Source of the DNA: Acholeplasmatales bacterium
GTDB lineage: Bacteria > Bacillota_I > Bacilli_A > Acholeplasmatales > Anaeroplasmataceae
Length of the DNA: 22,368 nt
NCBI GenBank assembly: GCA_024690445.1
Contig: JAILPD010000054.1
Location: 1-22,368 of the forward strand
Direction of reading: 5' to 3'
The first letter of the stretch is position 1. Every line of letters starts with the position of its first letter. The notes beneath the pieces are model-generated. The model saw nothing but the letters and a program-made list of their open reading frames with translations, had not been told where the DNA came from and made no database searches. This document shows, piece by piece, positions 16,996-22,368 of the stretch. A program made the translations under genes and the position numbers.

Positions 16996-17710
16996 TGAGC
17001 TTTTAGGAAGAGAATTAATTAAGATATATCAAGATACTGATTATTTTAATTTCTCTTTAGATTCAATGCTTCTAGCAAGCTTTGCAAGCATTGGATATAG
17101 AACAAAAAGAATTTGTGATTTATGTAGTGGAAATGCACCAATACCTCTATATTTAACATTAAGATGTAATGCTGAAATAGTTGGTGTTGAGGTACAAGAA
17201 CATTCATATGATTTGGCTATTCAATCAATTAAGGTAAACAATCTTGATGATAGAATAAAAATGATTAACGATAATCTAATTGGTATTAGTGAAAAAATCG
17301 GCAAATTCGATTTGGTCACAGTTAATCCTCCGTATTTTAAGATTGGTAATCATAATGTTAATCCATTAGATTCTAAAGCAATCGCAAGACATGAGGTATT
17401 AGCTACATTAGATGATATAGTTAGAGAGGCATCATTATTACTTAATCAAAAGGGAAGACTTGCCATGGTGCATAGACCTGATAGATTAGTAGAAATATTA
17501 GATACCTTCAAAAAATATAAAATTGAGCCTAAAAGATTACAATTCATTTATCCTAAGATGAATAAGGAATGTAATCATATTCTAATTGAAGGAATAAAGG
17601 ATGGAGAAGCTGGCAATTTAAGAGTATTACCACCACTATATGTTTATAAAGATGATAATAATTGGACAGAGGAAGTCCTAAAAATATATAACTACGAAGG
17701 AGTTGATTAA
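16979..17710 (+). CDS. trmN: tRNA1(Val) (adenine37-N6)-methyltransferase-like protein (YabB/TrmN6)
   Basis: SAM-dependent N6-adenine methyltransferase, related to E. coli TrmN6 (YfiC) and B. subtilis YabB. The 243-residue product has an N-terminal targeting stretch (DYFNFSLDSMLLASF, 21-35) and the SAM-binding motif I CDLCSGNAPIPLYL (46-59). The catalytic motif NPPY lies at 116-119, and KAIARHEVLATLDD follows the family pattern. ATG 16979 overlaps the end of ricT by 17 bp and has only a weak AAGAAG ribosome binding site, which suggests coupling. The N-terminus matches the expected family length, so I kept this start. The exact substrate (tRNA A37) is inferred from the family and from its conserved place near rsmI. 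Confidence 0.88.
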   Translation: MAIVINELLGRELIKIYQDTDYFNFSLDSMLLASFASIGYRTKRICDLCSGNAPIPLYLTLRCNAEIVGVEVQEHSYDLAIQSIKVNNLDDRIKMINDNLIGISEKIGKFDLVTVNPPYFKIGNHNVNPLDSKAIARHEVLATLDDIVREASLLLNQKGRLAMVHRPDRLVEILDTFKKYKIEPKRLQFIYPKMNKECNHILIEGIKDGEAGNLRVLPPLYVYKDDNNWTEEVLKIYNYEGVD

Positions 17711-17711
17711 T

Positions 17712-18119
17712 ATGTTACTTAGTTTATTAAACAAAAAGGAAATGCTTAAGTTCTTAGACTTAGCCATTTATATGGTTGATATTAATGGTGAGCCAAGTGA
17801 TATCGAGAAAAAAGTGTTAAAGAAGATGGTTAATGAGCTAGAACCAGTTAAGGATGAATATACATTCCGCCTAACAGACACATTAGAAAATACAATTAAT
17901 TATTTTACTAATTGTAATAATGTTGTTAAGAATGTTGTATATTTCAATCTAGTAACTATTTCAATGGAGGATGACCTATATAACACAACTGAATGGTTAT
18001 TCTTAGAGAATCTTCAGAAGAAATTTGAAATTTCAAATGAAAAGAGAAGAGAAATCATTTCTTTAGTCTATGCTTACCGTGATTTAAGAGAGAAATCAAT
18101 TAGAGTATTAAAGAACTAA
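17712..18119 (+). CDS. TerB-like helical protein
   Basis: The 135-residue all-helical acidic protein starts with a helix pair carrying FLDLAIYMVDINGEPSDIEK (about 15-34). This resembles the TerB-fold pattern in which a D-x-N-G-E turn is followed by Glu-rich helices. No catalytic motif is seen. I chose ATG 17712 because GAAGGAG (17696-17702) lies 9 bases upstream; the in-frame TTG at 17703 directly touches that site and cannot be used efficiently. The stop and the rsmI start overlap by one base (TAATG). It occupies the place where yazA lies in Bacillus (between yabB and rsmI). Family assignment is by eye and moderate; a purely hypothetical protein is the alternative. Confidence 0.75.
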   Translation: MLLSLLNKKEMLKFLDLAIYMVDINGEPSDIEKKVLKKMVNELEPVKDEYTFRLTDTLENTINYFTNCNNVVKNVVYFNLVTISMEDDLYNTTEWLFLENLQKKFEISNEKRREIISLVYAYRDLREKSIRVLKN

Positions 18120-18964
18120 TGAATAGAATTAGAAGTTTTGATAGCGATAAGGCTATTCTTTATTTAGTTGCCACTCCTATTGGAAATCTATTAGATATGA
18201 CATATAGAGCAGTAGCTATTTTAAAAGAAGTAGATAAAATCTATGCTGAAGATACAAGAAATTCAATTGTATTATTAAAGCATTATGATATTAATACAAA
18301 GCTTGAAAGCTATCATGAATTTAATCAGGATATTAAAACTGATTCTATTATTGAAGAACTTAAATCTGGTATGAAAATAGCTATAATATCTGATGCTGGT
18401 TTACCAGTAATATCAGATCCTGGCTATAGAATTGCTAAGGAAGCAATAAAACAAAATATAGCTGTATCGACAATTCCTGGTGCTTCAGCTGGTATTTCAG
18501 CCTTAGTTTCTTCAGGTTTTGCCCCAAATCCTTATACATTTTATGGCTTTTTAGATTCTAAGGAATCAAAAAGAATTGAGGAATTAAATAATTTAAAGTA
18601 TGTTGACCATACTATGATTTTTTATGAAGCTCCTCATAGAATCCAATCTACATTAAAGGATATGCTAAATGTATTTGGAAATAGAAATGTTTGCTTAGCT
18701 CGTGAATTGACTAAAACTTATGAAGAATATTTAAGAGGCACAATTGAAGAGATATTAGCAATAGAAAATCTTAAAGGTGAAATGGTATTAATTGTCGATG
18801 GATATAAAGAAGAAAAGATTGATATTAATCCATTTACTAAAATTGATGAATTAATTTCTTTAGGATATAAGCCTAATGATGCTATTAAAGAAGTAGCTAA
18901 ATTAATTAATGTCAATAGAAAAGAACTTTATAATGATTATGTAGAATATAAGAATCAGAGGTGA
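18119..18964 (+). CDS. rsmI: 16S rRNA (cytidine1402-2'-O)-methyltransferase
   Basis: Methylates the ribose of C1402 in the decoding centre of 16S rRNA. The 281-residue product carries the tetrapyrrole-methylase fold motifs of RsmI: LYLVATPIGNLLDMTYRA (14-31), YAEDTRNS (42-49), SDAGLPVISDPG (91-102), TIPGASAGISALVSSGF (118-134) and YEAPHRI. The GFLP region is diverged (GFLDSKESKR). The C-terminal helical extension (residues about 225-281, KPNDAIKEVAKLINVNRKELY) is present, so the protein is complete. Translation is probably coupled, because the ATG shares a base with the preceding stop. Its own stop TGA lies inside the ribosome binding site of the next gene. Confidence 0.95.
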   Translation: MNRIRSFDSDKAILYLVATPIGNLLDMTYRAVAILKEVDKIYAEDTRNSIVLLKHYDINTKLESYHEFNQDIKTDSIIEELKSGMKIAIISDAGLPVISDPGYRIAKEAIKQNIAVSTIPGASAGISALVSSGFAPNPYTFYGFLDSKESKRIEELNNLKYVDHTMIFYEAPHRIQSTLKDMLNVFGNRNVCLARELTKTYEEYLRGTIEEILAIENLKGEMVLIVDGYKEEKIDINPFTKIDELISLGYKPNDAIKEVAKLINVNRKELYNDYVEYKNQR

Positions 18965-18965
18965 T
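18957..18965 (+). promoter_or_regulatory. Ribosome binding site overlapping the rsmI stop
   Basis: AGAGGTGAT is complementary to the 16S anti-Shine-Dalgarno sequence and contains the rsmI TGA. It sets the start of the next gene at TTG 18970; the GTG at 18961 lies inside this site. Termination of rsmI and initiation of the next gene are therefore likely coupled. Confidence 0.7.
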
Positions 18966-18969
18966 TTTT

Positions 18970-19488
18970 TTGAATTTCGTCGTTGATTTTAAGCATTTAA
19001 ATGATGAACATCATGTATATAAAGAAATAGATATTTTAGATTTTAAGGATATATTTTATAATCATGAGACAGCTTTTATTATTATAGGTGGTCCTTGGTG
19101 TCCTAAAACTCAAGCTATTATGGGTATTACTAATACAATAGCTAAACGTGAAGGATTAAAAAAGATATTTGTATATAATCCTAGATTTACAAATGTATTT
19201 GGTGAAGAAGAGGACTTAAGAGATTGTCTTACTTTAGAGCATAAGCTTGATTATTATTTTATCGTTGAAAAGCTTGGTTTTAAGAATGAACACAAGGAAT
19301 TAGTTCAGGATACTTTAATTCAAAAAATGGATACACCTGTGTTCGTGGTTGTTAAAAATGGTCAAGCATTATCATATTATTCATCTAAGTTTATTATGAA
19401 TCCATATTTAAGATATGAGGATAGTTTAGAGGATAAGACATTAGAGTTTGATAAGGAATTAACAAAACTAATTAGCATGTTAAAATAA
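18970..19488 (+). CDS. Thioredoxin-fold protein with monothiol CPKT site
   Basis: The 172-residue soluble protein has a beta-strand AFIIIGG leading to GPWCPKTQ (41-48), a helix (AIMGITNTIAKREG), a strand IFVYNP and a cis-Pro motif DTPVFVVVKNG (121-131). That is the thioredoxin fold. The usual second Cys of WCxxC is Thr47, so it could act only as a monothiol or as a non-redox protein. There is no signal peptide, so it is cytosolic. The central region is longer than in classical thioredoxin (about 105 residues). I chose TTG 18970 because of the strong AGAGGTGAT site 4 bases upstream. A small hairpin follows the stop. Confidence 0.75.
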   Translation: MNFVVDFKHLNDEHHVYKEIDILDFKDIFYNHETAFIIIGGPWCPKTQAIMGITNTIAKREGLKKIFVYNPRFTNVFGEEEDLRDCLTLEHKLDYYFIVEKLGFKNEHKELVQDTLIQKMDTPVFVVVKNGQALSYYSSKFIMNPYLRYEDSLEDKTLEFDKELTKLISMLK

Positions 19489-19511
19489 ACACGGAATTAT
19501 TTCCGTGTTTT
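19487..19511 (+). terminator. Short hairpin after the thioredoxin-fold gene (weak or partial terminator)
   Basis: AAACACGGAA and TTCCGTGTTT form a perfect 10-bp stem around a TTAT loop. It begins inside the stop codon, and only four T follow before GTC. The stem is good but the T-tract is poor, and no clear promoter stands between it and prmC. It may only attenuate transcription or protect an mRNA 3' end. Confidence 0.55.
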
Positions 19512-19533
19512 GTCGATTTATGGAGAAATTAGT

Positions 19534-20388
19534 ATGACTTATAGAAAATTTATTAAAGCTAAACAAGAAGAAGCGTTAGAAAATGATAAGGAAGAAAGTG
19601 CAGTTTATTTATTAATGGAGGCTGTTACTGGACTTGAAACTAATGCTTTATATATGAGAAGCGATGAAGAAATGAAAAAGGAAGATGAAGACAAATTTAA
19701 TGCTATTTTTGATAAATATCTTCATGATAATAAGCCTATTCAACATTTAATTGGTTATAGTAATTTTTATGGCTATGACTTTATTGTAAATGAGGATGTA
19801 TTAATTCCTAGATGTGAAACAGAAGAATTAGTTGAAAATGTTTTATATAAATATGATGACTTTTTTAAGGGTAAAAAGGTTGATGTATGTGATTTAGCAA
19901 CTGGTTCTGGATGTATTGGTATTACATTATCATTAGAAGAAAAGAATATGAATGTAATTGCCACAGATATTAGCGATAAAGCATTAGAGGTTGCTAAAAA
20001 GAATAATGAAAAGCTTGGTGGTAGAGTTACATTTATTCAAGGTGATATGTTAAAGCCTATACTGGGAAAGAAATTTGATATATTTGTATCAAATCCTCCA
20101 TATATTCCAGATAGTGAGCTAGTTGATTCTTTAGTAAAAGATAATGAACCAAATATAGCTTTATTTGGTGGTAGTGATGGAATGAAATTTTATCGTATTA
20201 TTCTATCTGGCTTAAAGGATTTATTAAAGCCTAAGGCTATGGTAGCTTTTGAGCATGGATATGATAAAAAGGATGAAATGTATAAGCTTGCTAAAGAATA
20301 TTTTCCTAAATCTAATGTCGAGTGCATTAAAGATTTAGAGGGAAAGGATCGAATGACATTTATTTATGTCGGTGGAATAGATGAGTAA
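19534..20388 (+). CDS. prmC: Peptide chain release factor N5-glutamine methyltransferase
   Basis: Methylates the Gln of the GGQ motif in release factors RF1/RF2, which makes peptide release efficient. The 284-residue product has the N-terminal helical domain (1-65), the PIQHLIGYSNFYG signature (68-80), a VLIPRCETEELV stretch (89-100; the common PRPETE carries Cys94), SAM motif I DLATGSGCIGI (120-130) and catalytic NPPY (187-190). I chose ATG 19534, with GGAG 8 bases upstream, over the in-frame TTG at 19510, which lies in the hairpin. Its stop overlaps tsaC by 8 bp. The usual partner prfA is not next to it, but the prmC-tsaC pair is a common Firmicutes arrangement. Confidence 0.94.
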   Translation: MTYRKFIKAKQEEALENDKEESAVYLLMEAVTGLETNALYMRSDEEMKKEDEDKFNAIFDKYLHDNKPIQHLIGYSNFYGYDFIVNEDVLIPRCETEELVENVLYKYDDFFKGKKVDVCDLATGSGCIGITLSLEEKNMNVIATDISDKALEVAKKNNEKLGGRVTFIQGDMLKPILGKKFDIFVSNPPYIPDSELVDSLVKDNEPNIALFGGSDGMKFYRIILSGLKDLLKPKAMVAFEHGYDKKDEMYKLAKEYFPKSNVECIKDLEGKDRMTFIYVGGIDE

Positions 20389-20926
20389 GGTTATTATATT
20401 TCCAACTGATACAGTGTATGGAATTGGTACTCCTATATTTGATATAGAAGGAATTGAAAGAATCTATAACATTAAGCATAGACCAAAGGAAAAACCTTTG
20501 GCTTGTTTATGTGCAAATCTTGAACAAATTGAATCTATTGCTTATGTAACAAAAGATGCTAAAAAACTAATAGATAAATATCTACCTGGTGCCTTAACAT
20601 TAATATTAAATAGTAAGGATGAGGTAATTGATAGAATAGGCTATAAAACAATAGGTGTTAGAATCCCTAATTCTAAAATAGCATTAGATATTTTAAAGGA
20701 AAATGGTCCTATGCTTACTACATCAGTAAATGAATCAGGAGAGGTTCCTGAAAATGAATATGAGGATGTATTAAAAGACTTCGGTAAATATGTAGATAAG
20801 GTATATGATACAGATCATAAGTCATCATCAGTTCCATCTACAGTAGTATTAATTAATGATAATTCTTTTAAAATTTTAAGAGAAGGAGAAATAAAAGAAG
20901 AAGATATTAGACATCTTCTAAAATAA
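20381..20926 (+). CDS. tsaC: L-threonylcarbamoyladenylate synthase (TsaC/YwlC family)
   Basis: Makes threonylcarbamoyl-AMP from Thr, bicarbonate and ATP, the first step of tRNA t6A37 synthesis. The 181-residue product has the family signature FPTDTVYGIG (7-16), KHRPKEKPLACL (32-43, with Lys32, Arg34 and Lys38 at the substrate pocket), PGALTLIL, IGVRIPNS and TTSVNESGE. It lacks the C-terminal Sua5 domain and so is of the short TsaC type, with a short N-terminus. GGTGG precedes the ATG, which overlaps the end of prmC by 8 bp. It is the last gene of the operon. No clear terminator follows; the next promoter lies about 50 bp downstream. Confidence 0.93.
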   Translation: MSKVIIFPTDTVYGIGTPIFDIEGIERIYNIKHRPKEKPLACLCANLEQIESIAYVTKDAKKLIDKYLPGALTLILNSKDEVIDRIGYKTIGVRIPNSKIALDILKENGPMLTTSVNESGEVPENEYEDVLKDFGKYVDKVYDTDHKSSSVPSTVVLINDNSFKILREGEIKEEDIRHLLK

Positions 20927-20977
20927 TTTATAATTTTCATACTGTAATTTAAAATTTAACTAAGTATATTTTGTAAC

Positions 20978-21006
20978 TTGTAAAAAGGTTTAAAGCAAAG
21001 TATAAT
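20978..21006 (+). promoter_or_regulatory. Promoter of the GH105 gene
   Basis: TTGTAA (20978-20983) is followed after exactly 17 bp by a perfect TATAAT (21001-21006). The predicted start is near 21013. No operator palindrome or catabolite-repression site was recognised in the 107-bp gap. Confidence 0.65.
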
Positions 21007-21033
21007 TATATGTAACTAGAGAGGGAACGCATT

Positions 21034-22167
21034 ATGTACGAAGTAATTGATAAATATATTGATAAGTTGATGACATCAGCTCCAGATAAGCCACTTTGGA
21101 ACATTGAATCAATTAAATTAGGAAAGAAGCCAAGCTGGAATTATATCGATGGATGTATGACTTCATCATTAATTGAACTTTATAAAACAACAGGAGATAA
21201 AAAGTACTTGGACTTTGTAATAAAATTCGTTGATTACTATGTTCATGAAGATGGTACTATTTTAGGTTATGACCCTGAAAAATTCTCAACTGATGATTTA
21301 AGTGAATCAAAGATTTTATTTGATTTATATGGATATACTAAGAATGAAAAGTATAAGAAGGCTATTGAATTAGCCCATAGTCAAATCTTAAAGCATCCTA
21401 GAACTAAGGAAGGAAACTTCTGGCATAAGAAGATTTATCCAAACCAAGTATGGTTAGATGGTCTATATATGGCTCAGGTTTTCTATACTAGATATCAAAC
21501 TATCTATGGTGGTAAGGATTACGCTGATATCATTAAGCAGTTTAAAAATGTTAAGGAAATTATGTTTGATCCTAAGGCAAAGCTTTATTACCATGGCTAT
21601 GATAGTGCAAGGGAAATGTTTTGGGCTGATAAGAAGACAGGTTTATCAAAGAACTTCTGGTTAAGATCAATTGGCTGGTATACTGTAGCTTTAGTTGATG
21701 TATTAGATTATATGGATCAACAAATGTATGATGAATACGCAACTATTAAGTCTATTTTAAAGGAAACTATTGAGGGTATTTTACAATATCAAGATAAGGA
21801 TAGTAAGATGTTCTGGCAGGTTCCTAATTTCCCTAATAGAGAAGGGAATTACCTAGAAACATCTGGTTCAGCTATGATTGCCTATGCTATCTTAAAGGGA
21901 GTAAGATTAGAGGCGTTACCAGAAAGATATAGAGAAATCGGAAAAGACATTTTCGATGGTATTTGCAAGAAGTATTTATCAGTTAAGGAAGATGGCGACT
22001 TAAATTTAGGTGGTATCTGCTTAGTTGCTGGCTTAGGTCCTGATAAAGATAGAAGAAGAGATGGTACTTATGAGTACTATATTTCTGAGCCAATCGTTGA
22101 AAATGATGCTAAGGGTGTTGGCCCATTAATTATGGCATATACTGAAATGATCAAATTAGAAAAGTAA
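21034..22167 (+). CDS. GH105 unsaturated rhamnogalacturonyl/glucuronyl hydrolase (YteR/YesR type)
   Basis: Family 105 glycoside hydrolases remove the unsaturated uronic acid that polysaccharide lyases leave at the non-reducing end of pectin (or glycan) oligosaccharides. They use a vinyl-ether hydration mechanism. The 377-residue product fits the usual length of the (alpha/alpha)6 barrel. The catalytic Asp is expected in YPNQVWLDGLYMAQ (135-148, Asp142, close to Asp143 of B. subtilis YteR). Further family stretches are KNFWLRSIGWY, YLETSGSAM and the glycine-rich LGGICLVAGLG. There is no signal peptide, so it acts inside the cell on imported oligosaccharides. AGAGAGGGA precedes ATG 21034. No lyase, transporter or regulator accompanies it in the window. 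Confidence 0.9.
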   Translation: MYEVIDKYIDKLMTSAPDKPLWNIESIKLGKKPSWNYIDGCMTSSLIELYKTTGDKKYLDFVIKFVDYYVHEDGTILGYDPEKFSTDDLSESKILFDLYGYTKNEKYKKAIELAHSQILKHPRTKEGNFWHKKIYPNQVWLDGLYMAQVFYTRYQTIYGGKDYADIIKQFKNVKEIMFDPKAKLYYHGYDSAREMFWADKKTGLSKNFWLRSIGWYTVALVDVLDYMDQQMYDEYATIKSILKETIEGILQYQDKDSKMFWQVPNFPNREGNYLETSGSAMIAYAILKGVRLEALPERYREIGKDIFDGICKKYLSVKEDGDLNLGGICLVAGLGPDKDRRRDGTYEYYISEPIVENDAKGVGPLIMAYTEMIKLEK

Positions 22168-22216
22168 TTGGGATTATTTTGATAGTTATTTATTTTCTTA
22201 AAAATAGGAGGATAAT

Positions 22217-22368
22217 ATGGCTATTAGATATTGGGTTGGTGCGAAAGCATTCATTTATAATACAAAATTAAAGAAATTTCTTATCTTAAGAAGATCATTA
22301 GATGATTTTGGTGCTGGTCTTTGGGAAAATGCCGGTGGCAAAAAGGAAATGAAGGAAGATATTAGAGA
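22217..22368 (+). CDS. Nudix hydrolase, N-terminal part (partial)
   Basis: The first 50 codons are visible before the window ends. A beta-strand (YWVGAKAFIYN), then FLILRRSLDD, leads to LWENAGGKKEMKEDIR. This matches the start of the Nudix box (G-x5-E at 41-47; the R-E-x-x-E-E part lies outside). Nudix enzymes cleave nucleoside diphosphates linked to other groups. The form LRRS...WENAGG is typical of the ADP-ribose, NUDT or NADH-type housekeeping members, but the substrate cannot be told. AGGAGG precedes ATG 22217. The gene lies 49 bp after the GH105 stop with no terminator seen, so the two may be co-transcribed. Confidence 0.85.
   Translation, partial: MAIRYWVGAKAFIYNTKLKKFLILRRSLDDFGAGLWENAGGKKEMKEDIR

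Noticed and set aside
17703..17711. TTG 17703 as start of the TerB-like gene
   Set aside because: It directly touches GAAGGAG, leaving no spacer; ATG 17712 is 9 bases after it.
18961..18969. GTG 18961 as start of the thioredoxin-fold gene
   Set aside because: The GTG lies inside the AGAGGTGAT ribosome binding site, so the TTG at 18970 fits better.
19510..19533. TTG 19510 as start of prmC
   Set aside because: It lies at the edge of the hairpin without a ribosome binding site; ATG 19534 has GGAG at good spacing and matches the family N-terminus.
22168..22216. Promoter or terminator between the GH105 and Nudix genes
   Set aside because: The only -35/-10-like pair is spaced about 14-15 bp, and no GC-containing stem is present.
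1..22368. Mycoplasma-type code (TGA as Trp)
   Set aside because: Long genes read through with TGG for Trp and no internal TGA, and TGA serves as stop at 13684-13686 and 18962-18964.
1..22368. CRISPR arrays, tRNA/rRNA genes, insertion sequences, phage genes
   Set aside because: None was seen; the only repeats are protein-level repeats in two surface genes.

Overview
The window comes from a strongly AT-rich Gram-positive-type (Firmicutes/Bacilli-like) genome. Shine-Dalgarno sites are strong, Arg is mostly AGA, and there is an RNase Y-associated RicT gene, a Gram-positive-type peptide deformylase and a tmk-holB-ricT-trmN-rsmI gene order like that of Bacillus. Trp is read from TGG and TGA serves as a stop (genes ending at 13686 and 18964), so this is the standard code and not the Mycoplasma code. 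BspA-type leucine-rich repeats fit a host- or gut-associated, small-genome Bacilli/Erysipelotrichia/Mollicutes-like lineage; this placement is inference.

Region 1 (1-10861) is a tightly packed plus-strand run of envelope genes: the acidic end of an unknown gene, a 3-TM protein with a cytosolic domain, a single-pass membrane protein with external LRRs, a 1657-residue protein with a CvpA-like 4-TM head and a giant repetitive ectodomain, and a 1109-residue BspA-type LRR lipoprotein. Spacings are 2 to 35 bp or a 14-bp overlap, no terminator lies inside, and a bidirectional hairpin closes it at 10871-10900. It looks like one operon for a cell-surface assembly of unknown function, and it is the most unusual part of the window.

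Region 2 (10904-14485) holds peptide deformylase on the minus strand, divergent from a plus-strand YlbF/YmcA-family gene, a MATE transporter and a small helical protein. A membrane protein of unknown function follows, with its own promoter and a strong terminator.

Region 3 (14520-20926) is a housekeeping operon: tmk, holB, ricT, trmN, a TerB-like gene, rsmI, an unusual monothiol thioredoxin-fold gene, prmC and tsaC. It combines dTTP supply and replication clamp loading with RNA decay/processing (RicT), and tRNA, rRNA and release-factor modification. Compared with Bacillus it lacks yaaQ, yaaR, yabA and yazA.

Region 4 (20978-22368) has a promoter, a GH105 unsaturated-uronyl hydrolase and the start of a Nudix hydrolase. 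No rRNA, tRNA, CRISPR, IS element or phage gene was seen. No gene-free stretch exceeds about 110 bp.
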